Shown here in pieces: positions 10,607 through 19,445 of a stretch of 64,000 bases of DNA. Numbering within the stretch: the first letter of the stretch is position 1; each line of letters starts with the position of its first letter. This DNA comes from Brettanomyces bruxellensis. Its lineage: Eukaryota; Ascomycota; Pichiomycetes; Pichiales; Pichiaceae. Location of the stretch: positions 3,415,001-3,479,000 of the forward strand of contig NC_054690.1 of the NCBI RefSeq assembly GCF_011074885.1, written 5' to 3'. The notes below the pieces were generated by a model. That model was not told the DNA's origin and made no database searches. It saw only the letters and a list, made by a program, of their open reading frames with translations. The translations under genes and the position numbers were made by a program.

Positions 10607-11944
10607 TCACACCCGATGTATTTTATCAGACTTTTTAACGTGCTTTTTGGCACCCTCCTCGTAGTCCCGTTCCAGTTCCAATCTTCTTTTACGCAATTTT
10701 GTCCTAGTGTTAAATCCATCGCGTTCCATATCCATTCTAGCCTCCACTTTAGCCTTGGAAACAGCTTTTAGAGACTTTTTTATTAATTGATTATCTGTGA
10801 TCTTCTTGTATTCTTCCATTTTACGGTCTATCCTCTTTTCAATTGCCATTATTCTCTTAATATCATTCGGAGTCACTAGTGATATTGCATCGCCTTTTCT
10901 ACCAGCCCTTGCAGTTCTACCAACTCTGTGAATAAAATCATCAGGATCCCTGGGTATGTCATAATTAATAACTAACTTAACAATAGGTATATCAAGACCT
11001 CTAGATCCCAAATCCGTGGTGACAAGAACCCTAGCAGCTCCAGCCCTAAAACGCTGTAAAGAGTTTGTTCTTTCTTGTTGTGGAAGTTGGGAGTGTAAAG
11101 ATGTAACTTTAATATCCAATTTGAACAAAATTCGTCTTAATGTCTCGGCCGTTTCAGACCTATTCACGAAAACAATACAAGATGCATCTGCGTAGTCTTC
11201 ACCTGTTAGCAAATCGTGAAGCATAGCCTCTTTGACCATGAACGGGGTTAGCATGAATCCTAAATATAACTTTTCAGGAATGATAACGTCATCCATCTTA
11301 TCTAGTTCATATATGAAGACAGGTTGTTTCCCATCTTCGACATGTTTATCTTTTAAAGATCTTACAGAGTCGGTGACAGTGGCCGTAAACAAAAGTGTCT
11401 GCCTTTTCGTTGGCTCTGGAAGAGAATTCATGCAAGTAGCTAGGTCCTCACCAAAAGTGTCCGTAAGAAGACGATCAGCCTCATCTAAAACAAGATATTT
11501 AACTCGCTTGAGACCTCTAACATCATCTGGATGCTCCATCATAATATGTGCCAACCGTCCAGGTGTAGCTATAACAAAATCAGGGTTCTCTTTAATTCGA
11601 TTTGATTGTTCAATCATAGACTCTCCACCTATCACTAACTCAACTCTTAAATTAATATTTGCTCCAAGAGCAGTGAACTGTTCGGCGATCTGCATTGCCA
11701 ATTCTCTAGTAGGAGTTAGCACAATTCCAAATATTCCACAAGGGTCCTCCGCCCATTTAGTTAACATTGGAGCGGCAAATGCGATAGTTTTACCAGATCC
11801 AGTTTTAGCACCACCTATGCAATCACGACCCTTCAATATCTCTGGAATTGTAGCAGCTTGAATGGGTGTGGGCGTTGTGATTCGCATGGCATGTAAAGCT
11901 TCTCTTAACCATACTGGGACGCCAATTTCTTCAAACGATTTCAT
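10607..11944 (-). CDS. DBP8: DEAD-box RNA helicase Dbp8
   Basis: ATP-dependent RNA helicase for early pre-rRNA processing of the 40S subunit in the nucleolus. All helicase motifs are visible in order: Q motif (PTPIQ), motif I AKTGSGKT, Ia PTRELAMQ, Ib TPGRLAH, II LDEADRLL, III as TAT (FTATVTD), and VI HRVGRTARAG. The run GRDCIGGAKTGSGKTIAFA is nearly identical to S. cerevisiae Dbp8, which separates it from other DEAD-box paralogues. Length is 445 residues against 431. The C-terminal tail is basic. It converges on SDA1 with only 119 bases between the stops. Confidence 0.94.
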   Translation of the reverse strand: MKSFEEIGVPVWLREALHAMRITTPTPIQAATIPEILKGRDCIGGAKTGSGKTIAFAAPMLTKWAEDPCGIFGIVLTPTRELAMQIAEQFTALGANINLRVELVIGGESMIEQSNRIKENPDFVIATPGRLAHIMMEHPDDVRGLKRVKYLVLDEADRLLTDTFGEDLATCMNSLPEPTKRQTLLFTATVTDSVRSLKDKHVEDGKQPVFIYELDKMDDVIIPEKLYLGFMLTPFMVKEAMLHDLLTGEDYADASCIVFVNRSETAETLRRILFKLDIKVTSLHSQLPQQERTNSLQRFRAGAARVLVTTDLGSRGLDIPIVKLVINYDIPRDPDDFIHRVGRTARAGRKGDAISLVTPNDIKRIMAIEKRIDRKMEEYKKITDNQLIKKSLKAVSKAKVEARMDMERDGFNTRTKLRKRRLELERDYEEGAKKHVKKSDKIHRV

Positions 11945-12252
11945 AATTAAACTTTTTCCGGTGTCTTAATATAACTTTTTTCTTCCTTACTCCGAATTAC
12001 CAAGCTATGCACTTGAAGTAATATAATAAAGTGGGAGATACCTTATCGAGTTCTTCATTTTTTTTTTTTTTTTTATCTATCCTGAAATTTTTCATTTTTT
12101 TCATCCCCGAACGATTATTATATTTTTCCCCTTAGATCGTTCCCAAGTTCTTGACACCTCAAAATGCGTAAGCCGTTAGTTGATGAATCTACATGTTTAT
12201 TAACCAAGCCTGATCCTACAAGGTAATGGTATTTGATATAGTTAATACCAGC
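11945..12252. promoter_or_regulatory. DBP8/SRP101 divergent promoter
   Basis: The gap contains a T run near 12058-12074. On the minus strand, just upstream of DBP8, TGAAAAATTTC resembles an RRPE and GGGGATGAA resembles a PAC core, a usual pairing in ribosome-biogenesis promoters. Neither is an exact match. The SRP101 leader with its upstream ORF lies at the right end. Confidence 0.35.
12164..12226 (+). other. Upstream ORF in the SRP101 leader
   Basis: A 20-codon ORF (MRKPLVDESTC...PTR) starts at ATG 12164 in a good context (CAAAATGC). Its TAA stop overlaps a downstream ATG as TAATG at 12224-12228. That ATG is in frame with SRP101, whose family-consistent start is 27 bases further on. This arrangement would suit termination-reinitiation. 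I do not recognise the peptide, and transcription through it is inferred. Confidence 0.4.
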
Positions 12253-14028
12253 ATGTTAAGTCAGTTTGTTATTTTTAAGCCAAGTGGTTTAGTTTTATTT
12301 AATTATCAGCCCGGTAAGAACTTTTCAGCCGTCATAGATTCCTTTATTGAAGATGTTGTAATTTCTAAGAGAAAATTTGTCGCAGCAGAGGGTACTACAA
12401 GCGAGATTAAGGAGGGTGAAGAGGTTAAGGCTGAGGAAAAAGAGCTACTCCTTCTAAAGGAAGGTGGAGAGAATGATGATAATAATGTGTACGGTTCATA
12501 TTCTTACGGTAACTATAGTGTGAAGTACCTTATACGGACAGAGGACAAGCAAAGAGTCTTTTTTACAATGGTTTATCCAAGTCTTGTCATGGTCAAGGGG
12601 CCATATGAGTTTTTAAAAAATATTCGGATTTTATGGGAGAATACTGAAGATATCTCTAAGTTTGAGCAGTTTTTTAAATTACGTGTACTGAATATTCAGG
12701 AGTCACGTATTGTGTCTGATTCTGATGGCTTGGAGGAAAATAACGAAGATCACAAGCCAAAAGCCGGTGACAAAGAAAAGGTTGGCAAGAAGCAAAAGAA
12801 AGGAAAGGGAAAGGGAATGAAAAAATCTAGAAAGTGGAATGATGATGGAACGTATCGTGATTATGCGGATGAAGATAACTCTAATAAGAAAGATTTGGAT
12901 TACTCTCAAGGAAAGCAATCAAAGAGCACTAGCGCAAATTTGGATCAGCTCATTGGGGACAAAAAGAACTTTGGAAGTAGAACGAGTACTGGTGAGTTCT
13001 TGGTTAAGGACTTATCAGATGAAATGAACGAGATTCTTGAAAGTAACGAGGCTGATAATAAGAAGGCAATATCGTCTTCAACTGCATCATCACATGCATT
13101 TGGTTTCCTTAAGAATATCATTGGAGGTAAGAAAATAAAGAAAGAGGATATCGAGAAGGTTAAAACGGCACTTTCGAGACATTTGATAAAAAAGAATGTT
13201 GCCCCTAACGTGGCAAATTCGTTGATTGCTGAAATAGAGAAGGAACTTGTGGGTTCCAAGACAGAAAGTTTTACTAGTGTTGAAGTCACCGCAAAGAAGT
13301 GTTTGGAGAAACAGCTTATTAAGTTATTGACGCCAAATTCTTCTATTGATCTACTTAATGAAATTGAAAGGAAAAGATCAAAGACGGATAATCCTTACGT
13401 TATCTCAGTTGTTGGTGTTAACGGTGTGGGAAAATCGACAAATTTGTCAAAACTAGCATATTGGTTTCTTCAAAACAAATATCGTGTCTTGATAACAGCG
13501 TGTGATACCTTTAGATCCGGAGCTGTTGAACAGCTTCGCACGCACGTCAATAATTTGTCCAAACTCTCACCTGACCATGATCAAATTGAGCTTTTTGAAG
13601 GTGGTTATGGAGGTTCTAATTTAGTTGCTAAAATCGCGACTGGTGCAATAAAGTATGCCAAAGAAAATGGCTTCGATATTGTTTTGTTAGACACTGCCGG
13701 AAGGAGGCATAATGATGCGCATTTGATGACTCCACTCGCCTCTTTCGCTAGAGCTGCAAATCCCGATAAAATTATTATGGTTGGTGAAGCCTTAGTTGGT
13801 ACTGATTCGGTTATGCAAGCTAAAAATTTTGACAAGGCATTTGGAGCAAATCGACATCTTGACTTCTTCATTATTTCCAAATGTGATACCGTTGGTGACA
13901 TGATTGGATCCATGGTTAATATGGTGTTTGCCACTGGTATTCCAATTTTGTTCGTTGGTACAGGTCAAACATACACCGATCTACGAACCTTAAGTGTTGA
14001 ATGGGCTGTTAACAAGTTAATGTCTTAG
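12253..14028 (+). CDS. SRP101: SRP receptor alpha subunit Srp101
   Basis: GTPase subunit of the signal-recognition-particle receptor, docking ribosome-SRP complexes on the ER membrane through Srp102. ATG 12253 gives MLSQFVIFKPSG, which aligns with the S. cerevisiae start MFDQLAVFTPQG. An in-frame ATG at 12226 would add nine residues. The order is an N-terminal longin-like domain (about residues 1-150), a charged Lys/Asp/Ser-rich linker, then the NG domain. Its G motifs are VNGVGKSTNLSKLAYW, DTFRSGAVEQL, DTAGRRHND and SKCDTVGD. The C-terminus (GVGQTYTDLRTLSV-type) matches the family. It has 591 residues. The upstream ORF is described separately. Confidence 0.94.
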   Translation: MLSQFVIFKPSGLVLFNYQPGKNFSAVIDSFIEDVVISKRKFVAAEGTTSEIKEGEEVKAEEKELLLLKEGGENDDNNVYGSYSYGNYSVKYLIRTEDKQRVFFTMVYPSLVMVKGPYEFLKNIRILWENTEDISKFEQFFKLRVLNIQESRIVSDSDGLEENNEDHKPKAGDKEKVGKKQKKGKGKGMKKSRKWNDDGTYRDYADEDNSNKKDLDYSQGKQSKSTSANLDQLIGDKKNFGSRTSTGEFLVKDLSDEMNEILESNEADNKKAISSSTASSHAFGFLKNIIGGKKIKKEDIEKVKTALSRHLIKKNVAPNVANSLIAEIEKELVGSKTESFTSVEVTAKKCLEKQLIKLLTPNSSIDLLNEIERKRSKTDNPYVISVVGVNGVGKSTNLSKLAYWFLQNKYRVLITACDTFRSGAVEQLRTHVNNLSKLSPDHDQIELFEGGYGGSNLVAKIATGAIKYAKENGFDIVLLDTAGRRHNDAHLMTPLASFARAANPDKIIMVGEALVGTDSVMQAKNFDKAFGANRHLDFFIISKCDTVGDMIGSMVNMVFATGIPILFVGTGQTYTDLRTLSVEWAVNKLMS

Positions 14029-14169
14029 TTAAAATGCACAAAGTCTCAAAAACTTTTTTTTTTAAATAAAGGTAGCCAACTACCATTTTTCCATCTCCCT
14101 GTTTTTCCCTCCTATATGTAGATGATATAGCGCTTCAGTTCCATTAATATAAAATATGAGCCAACAATA

Positions 14170-16131
14170 TCATAATATGCTGTCATCACTATCATCTAAA
14201 TCTAATGCCAATGCAACTTTCTCCGCTTCCTCGTGAAATTCCGTAAGACCAACTAAATCTTCAAGGTAATGAGTATCACTTAAAACATTCTTGACAAATT
14301 CCCAACCATCCTCATTATACTTTTCAATAACTCTTGTTGAACAGGCCGAACAGTACTTGAAATTCTTGGCCTCCAATTTCAAGATCTCGAAATTGTGAAG
14401 AAATCCTCTCATCTGATGTGGCAAGCATCCTAACACTGTTTCTTCACCTTTTATAGAGTGAGGAGCAAATTGCTTATCCTTATGTTGTAAAATTGAAACG
14501 AATAGTTCAACTGCCAATGATGCCGCCATCATAGCCACACCTGGACGTGTAACTGTACACATCTGATCTAATGTCCTATCAGATAAAGAATCGGATGGTG
14601 CATACACATCATTGCAAAAATAACATCCTAATCTCCCTTCTTGTTGTTGTTCCAGTGGAACGTCTAGCCTAATAGAGCCATGCCGCATGACTAAATATGA
14701 ATCAAAACCCAATGCTGCATCGATCACTATCTTACCTTTTGCATTTCCCATTACCGTAGGAAGCCATCTAGTTTCTCTTGAATCCATCAAAATAAATACA
14801 GTATCGTGCTCATCGAATAAACGCTCCAGCTTCTCAAAATCCCTTTTCTCTGCACTTTCGTTTTTTATTGGATGACCGGCCATAGGAACATCTAAGGTGT
14901 ATCCCTCGGCTTCAACCTTTGGAAAAATTTTCTTTAAGCATTCTGCTGCAGTTTCAGCTTTATTGTGGCCGCCGTCAAGACAGTCCTCAAATGTGTAAAG
15001 AGGTTGTCTAACGGGATTACTGAAAGAAACCTTCCCATTATCAACAAACGTGATTTTTCGAACACCCCATGCAAGTAATGCTCGAGCAACGTACGATCCA
15101 AGTGTACCCGATCCAAGTAGCAAACATCTTGAGTTGCGAATCACATCCAAATCCAATTTCGGGGCTATACGCCAACGCATCAATTTCAAGTTTAAATCCA
15201 CCGATTGATCAGCAAGCTGCACTGGGTCTATCAATGATCCCAAGTTTGCTAATTTAGGACCCAATCTGCCATCTGCCATTCTTTCCCACCCAGTTACATG
15301 ATCTGTCACGCAATAGGTATTGTCAATTGAGAAATGGATTAACGATTCTAAATCAGACGAAAGCCCAACGTGATGAATAATAATGTCCACATCCGAAAAT
15401 CCATACACAGACAAGGCCGAGATCAAGTTTCCCAAAACATATGAAGCGCAATTTGAAATTTTTGAAGTGTCAATGAATAGCAATGTGACTTTTTTGCAAT
15501 CATTGATATATTTCGTTAAATTTGAAAAGGGTATAATTTTAATACCCTCCTTCCCTTCTTCAAAAATATATACCTGTTGACGTATTTCAAGATTGCAAAT
15601 GGCTTTTTTGTACCTCCTAGTGTCTTCCTTGGTAATGTGAATTTTCTCTGTCTTGAATGATGCGTGAAGAAGTGGAAAGGCAAACCAATAGAAAAACTTG
15701 TACTTTTTGAGATCTGCAAACGAAATTACTGAGAACTGTGATAAAATCGACGGATCCCATAAGACATCCTTCCTCTCTATTGCCGAATATATATCTAGCG
15801 CCCTATTGCGCAAAAATGTCTTCTTGTCTATTTTTTTGAATTCGTCGAGCGTATTTAAGTTCTTTAAATGTCCCTGTGTAATAAAACAGGTATTCTGAGG
15901 CAAACTCTCACACACATCCGATATACTCTGAAAACTAATACTGCTTAAAGATATCGAAGGTCTACTACCTAGTTTTGCACTTGTGTAGTCATATATACCA
16001 AAGATCTCCCGTTCTGATGTATCCAACTTCATTTGATCCAACTTAATTTTTGTTAAGTCAATGAAGAATGATGAATCAACAAAAGATTTTGTCGGTTCCA
16101 ATCTGAAGTTAGACTGTTTTATTGTCGGCAT
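14170..16131 (-). CDS. ATG7: Autophagy E1-like enzyme Atg7
   Basis: E1-like enzyme that adenylates Atg12 and Atg8 and passes them to Atg10 and Atg3. The 653 residues contain the ATP-binding turn LLGSGTLGSYVARALLAWGV near 330, the FVDNGKVSFSNPVRQPL block and the catalytic motif CTVTRPG with the thioester cysteine at residue 525 by my count. Zinc-ligand pairs occur as CYFC and CSAC. S. cerevisiae Atg7 is 630 residues. The C-terminal tail ends in an acidic segment (DLDDSDDS). The N-terminal third is the divergent Atg7 N-domain. It converges on SRP101. Confidence 0.95.
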   Translation of the reverse strand: MPTIKQSNFRLEPTKSFVDSSFFIDLTKIKLDQMKLDTSEREIFGIYDYTSAKLGSRPSISLSSISFQSISDVCESLPQNTCFITQGHLKNLNTLDEFKKIDKKTFLRNRALDIYSAIERKDVLWDPSILSQFSVISFADLKKYKFFYWFAFPLLHASFKTEKIHITKEDTRRYKKAICNLEIRQQVYIFEEGKEGIKIIPFSNLTKYINDCKKVTLLFIDTSKISNCASYVLGNLISALSVYGFSDVDIIIHHVGLSSDLESLIHFSIDNTYCVTDHVTGWERMADGRLGPKLANLGSLIDPVQLADQSVDLNLKLMRWRIAPKLDLDVIRNSRCLLLGSGTLGSYVARALLAWGVRKITFVDNGKVSFSNPVRQPLYTFEDCLDGGHNKAETAAECLKKIFPKVEAEGYTLDVPMAGHPIKNESAEKRDFEKLERLFDEHDTVFILMDSRETRWLPTVMGNAKGKIVIDAALGFDSYLVMRHGSIRLDVPLEQQQEGRLGCYFCNDVYAPSDSLSDRTLDQMCTVTRPGVAMMAASLAVELFVSILQHKDKQFAPHSIKGEETVLGCLPHQMRGFLHNFEILKLEAKNFKYCSACSTRVIEKYNEDGWEFVKNVLSDTHYLEDLVGLTEFHEEAEKVALALDLDDSDDSIL

Positions 16132-16533
16132 TGTTCGTATCTTTTTAGTTATAAAGTTCTAGAAGCACAAAATGAATGTACAGATATGCTCTTCATTAAA
16201 AGTTCTTCAATCTTTGTGATAATTGAAATGGAATGCGATACGACATATCCTTTTCCTTATCTTGGTGATAAGTAAGCGCGGCTTTCGGTATTTATAGACT
16301 GATAACAAAAAAAATAATAAAGTATTAGAGTTCAGTCTCATCCTTACATCTCTTTGGTTAACCTGAGAAGAAAGAAATTTCTTATTATTCCCCACCTCAA
16401 CAAAAAAATGGACTTTTCATGTAGATACTTTACTGATAGGCGATTACTAATCTCAAGCCATTTGCACCGCTATCTCAATTATTAGAACAGTTTCATTGGT
16501 TTTGTATTATAACCAATTTCAACCTAATTAATC
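16132..16533. promoter_or_regulatory. ATG7/TRX3 divergent promoter
   Basis: An AT-rich 402-base gap between divergent genes. I saw no RNA gene and no motif I would name with confidence. Confidence 0.4.
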
Positions 16534-16956
16534 ATGTTCGCGTTAAAGAATACTCGCAGCCTTTTAGGAATGAGGGCTCTGCCTTTAATGGGTGTCAAAG
16601 CTCGCTCTTTCCATTATTCTAGAACTGCTCTGGCCGTTAAAGAAGTTATTAGCGCCACCGATTTTAACAAAGACATTTCGAAAGATAAATTAGCATTTGT
16701 TGATTTCTATGCTACTTGGTGTGGTCCATGCAAAGCTATGAACCCATTTATCGAGAAGTTCTCTGAAACATATAAAGACGTGAAGTTCTATAAGGTGGAT
16801 GTTGACAAATTGACAGATCTTTCTACAGAATTTGGTGTTAGCGCTATGCCTACATTTGTTTTAATTAAAGACGGAGACGTGGTGTCAAAAGTCATAGGAG
16901 CCAATCCAAATGCGGTCCATAACTTGTTGATACGAGCAACAAGAAATGAATCCTAA
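16534..16956 (+). CDS. TRX3: Mitochondrial thioredoxin Trx3
   Basis: Small disulfide reductase of 140 residues. The active site WCGPCK is at residues 62-67 in the usual thioredoxin setting (VDFYATWCGPCKAMNPFIEKF), with the cis-proline segment AMPTFVLIKDG later. The first 30 residues are basic and hydroxylated without acids (MFALKNTRS, then RALPLMGVKARSFHYSR), a clear mitochondrial presequence. This is the feature that separates Trx3 from cytosolic Trx1/2. It should reduce matrix proteins together with a mitochondrial thioredoxin reductase. It is divergent from ATG7 and convergent with NMD3. Confidence 0.92.
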   Translation: MFALKNTRSLLGMRALPLMGVKARSFHYSRTALAVKEVISATDFNKDISKDKLAFVDFYATWCGPCKAMNPFIEKFSETYKDVKFYKVDVDKLTDLSTEFGVSAMPTFVLIKDGDVVSKVIGANPNAVHNLLIRATRNES

Positions 16957-17051
16957 TTTATACATATTGATAAAGCATGATGGTATCGATAATTATTGTT
17001 GGATTAGACCCTTGCTCCTATATTATATAAAACAAATCTTAAATTATACTT

Positions 17052-18602
17052 TTATTTAGCCAACGTCATATTATCCAATTCATCCAAAAGTTCATCCACA
17101 TTGACTTCTGGTGCGTCGCTATCTTCGCTGTCACTCTCTGGAGCAGAGGATACTGCCGCATTAGTTGTATCATTAGCCTTGTACATATTGACTGACTGTC
17201 TTAATTCTTTGTCTTCCTCCAAATCCTCCAGGAAGATTTCATAATCTCTTTCAGCCTTCTCCTCTTCCTGTTGTTCTGTCTTTGAAGAACGTCCTGATCT
17301 ATCACCACCAATTTCTTCCTTCTCCCTTGCCATACGCTTCAATTTCCAGTTTCTTCTCCTCCGTTTATTCGATCTCTTGTAGTATTTCTTCACCAAAACA
17401 ACATCCGGTAAGTTTTCTGTATCCAAAGAGTCGTATAACGCAGAGTTGAAGTTTGAGTTTGCCAGGAAGTATCCAAGCACTGAATCTCCCGGGTGTAGAA
17501 TGGCTCCGAGATGAGATCTCACGTAGTATTCTTGGTCATTAACACCCATATCACTACTTCTAGCAACTGTAACATCTGCCATCATATACTTTCCACGCTG
17601 CTCACCTGTAGGCTCAACATCAAGCACCATAAATTCAACCAATTGAGACATGTCAGACAAAGAATTAAATGGCGCCCTCCAGTAGACACTTCCAGGAAGA
17701 TCGGCTGTCTGCATTGTTAATGGATCCAAAAATCTAATTAAGTTGGCAACCTTGGAACACAACACAAAACGTGATATATTTCCCATGGATTTAGCAAAGC
17801 CTTTGGGCAACACAACCAAATCATCTTTACATATTGGGGCAATTTCAACAGAATATGTGAACTTATACTTAGCTGTTCCTGAATGGGAGTCCTCAGTAAT
17901 CAACCTTTCGGACTTCTTGTACTTTATCGGAACGCACCCCCGCAAAAAATCAATCATTCTCATGGCATGATTCTGCTTTGCATAATAAAAGTCAAGACCA
18001 TCTTTAGTCTCTTTGATTGCAATCGTATCTGCGTGCGCATTATGCTTCAAAATCAACTGTTCTAGATATAAAAATGTCCTTTTATGTGATACTTTCTGCC
18101 TTATCTGAACGCTGGTATTCCATGTATGGGCAGTGTATGACTTTGCACAATCTGGGCATTGCATTGCATTGACGACAAACTCAACCACAAAAGTCTGCTG
18201 CAAAATAACATTATTAAAAGCTTCACCCTGCACTGTAAGTTTAACTCTTAGTCTCATAGAGTGAGGCTCAGTCCACAAAAATGATGCATCTATTAATCTG
18301 ACGTTGTTTAAACCTTTCAGCCTTCTTAGGCATATGGCGAGTAACTCCCTACTCTCAAGTTGAGCATGAATCCACTGTGATGGAGGTTGTAAAAATCTTT
18401 CACAATTTCTGCAATACGATAATGACATCTCCCTTGGAATTCCTTGCGTGATATCAACATTTTGCTTTATACAGTCATAGCACATAGTAAGTCCTGTGGA
18501 TCCATCCATAGGGACACCACAGTTGCAGCAGAGGACCGTAGCCCTATTTTGGTCCTGCTGCTGATTCTGCTCCATAGGATCCAACTGGGTATAATTGGAC
18601 AT
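17052..18602 (-). CDS. NMD3: 60S export adaptor Nmd3
   Basis: Adaptor that loads on pre-60S subunits and recruits Crm1 for nuclear export. The 516 residues match S. cerevisiae Nmd3 (518). Near the N-terminus are the paired CxxC zinc sites: CCNCG with CYDC, YCRNC and CPDC. The C-terminal region carries a basic segment (KRSNKRRRRNWKLKRM) consistent with an NLS, then acidic and leucine-rich sequence (VDELLDELDNMTLAK) that suits the known export signal. ATG 18602 is the first in frame. Its promoter has ribosome-biogenesis motifs. Confidence 0.95.
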   Translation of the reverse strand: MSNYTQLDPMEQNQQQDQNRATVLCCNCGVPMDGSTGLTMCYDCIKQNVDITQGIPREMSLSYCRNCERFLQPPSQWIHAQLESRELLAICLRRLKGLNNVRLIDASFLWTEPHSMRLRVKLTVQGEAFNNVILQQTFVVEFVVNAMQCPDCAKSYTAHTWNTSVQIRQKVSHKRTFLYLEQLILKHNAHADTIAIKETKDGLDFYYAKQNHAMRMIDFLRGCVPIKYKKSERLITEDSHSGTAKYKFTYSVEIAPICKDDLVVLPKGFAKSMGNISRFVLCSKVANLIRFLDPLTMQTADLPGSVYWRAPFNSLSDMSQLVEFMVLDVEPTGEQRGKYMMADVTVARSSDMGVNDQEYYVRSHLGAILHPGDSVLGYFLANSNFNSALYDSLDTENLPDVVLVKKYYKRSNKRRRRNWKLKRMAREKEEIGGDRSGRSSKTEQQEEEKAERDYEIFLEDLEEDKELRQSVNMYKANDTTNAAVSSAPESDSEDSDAPEVNVDELLDELDNMTLAK

Positions 18603-18902
18603 CTTTCTCTATCTTAATCTCACTTTGATTTAAAGTCTAAAGGCTTGTTGATAAGAAAATAGTAAGTATTCAATGAACACTTAGTTCGAAAGGCAAGGAT
18701 AAACCAGTTGAGTTGAAACTTTTTTGGGGGAAAATTTTTTTTTTTTGTCATCATTTCCTCATCCCCTGCATAGATAGATCTCACCAATAAATATCTAAAG
18801 AATTCCTGATATCATTATTCTGCAAATACTAGTTACTATCCCGTATACAGACAATTCATAACTTAAAGTGTTTTTTTTGCATAATTTGAACCATAGAATA
18901 TT
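18603..18902. promoter_or_regulatory. NMD3 promoter with RRPE- and PAC-like motifs
   Basis: GGAAAATTTTT at 18729-18739 resembles the RRPE. CCTCATCCC at 18757-18765 reads GGGATGAGG on the minus strand, a PAC-like core. They sit 127-163 bases upstream of the NMD3 ATG in the spacing usual for ribosome-biogenesis genes. The gap is shared with the divergent DUF202 gene. Confidence 0.5.
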
Positions 18903-19445
18903 ATGAGCAATTCTAATAGTTATGTGGAAAATGATCCTCAGATTTATCGTCCCTCTTTGAGAGGCTCTAGTGTGGATACTGCAAACGAACACACAACTTC
19001 ACCTTCACCGCAATTAGAATCGTCTGAGAGTTCAGCATACCTCCCATTATTAGAAATGCTGGTTGCAAACAAAAATGAAATAATGCAAAATCGTACCTCT
19101 GAACCAAGAGATCTCTTGATGTCGGAAAGGACTTTTCTCAGTTGGGTCAAGTGTGGGTCTATGATGTGCCTAATGGCTTGTTTAGTTGTTGTTAACTTCA
19201 GATTTGAAACATCCGGAAATGAAGTAAGTGGATGGTCACCAAAATACAATCTACTTATAGCAATTTTGCTTTGTGTATTAGGTTTGGGTTGCTTTATAGT
19301 ATCGGGAATATCATATCTGCAATCCCTTCATGGATACAAACATCAAAGAGTGACAACATACGACCCACGATACACAACTGGTTATCTCATAGTTTTATGT
19401 ATTGCTTTATTAGGAATCAATTTAGCTTTCATGATTGAGGGATGA
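18903..19445 (+). CDS. DUF202-family small membrane protein
   Basis: A 180-residue protein. Residues 1-75 are Ser-rich and polar. Then comes the DUF202 signature ERTFLSWVKCGSMM near residue 79, and three hydrophobic segments of about 17-21 residues follow (LMACLVVVNF; NLLIAILLCVLGLGCFIVSGI; GYLIVLCIALLGINLAFMI). The family is widespread in bacteria (YidH) and fungi, and some fungal members relate to vacuolar transporter chaperone transmembrane domains. The family does not fix a function. The location is probably the vacuole or plasma membrane, by inference only. The start is the first ATG. A large gene-free island follows. Confidence 0.75.
   Translation: MSNSNSYVENDPQIYRPSLRGSSVDTANEHTTSPSPQLESSESSAYLPLLEMLVANKNEIMQNRTSEPRDLLMSERTFLSWVKCGSMMCLMACLVVVNFRFETSGNEVSGWSPKYNLLIAILLCVLGLGCFIVSGISYLQSLHGYKHQRVTTYDPRYTTGYLIVLCIALLGINLAFMIEG

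Noticed and set aside
12161..12262. An intron at the start of SRP101
   Set aside because: GTAATG and CAG signals would give an intron of about 30 bases without a branch site. The ATG at 12253 already gives the conserved N-terminus.
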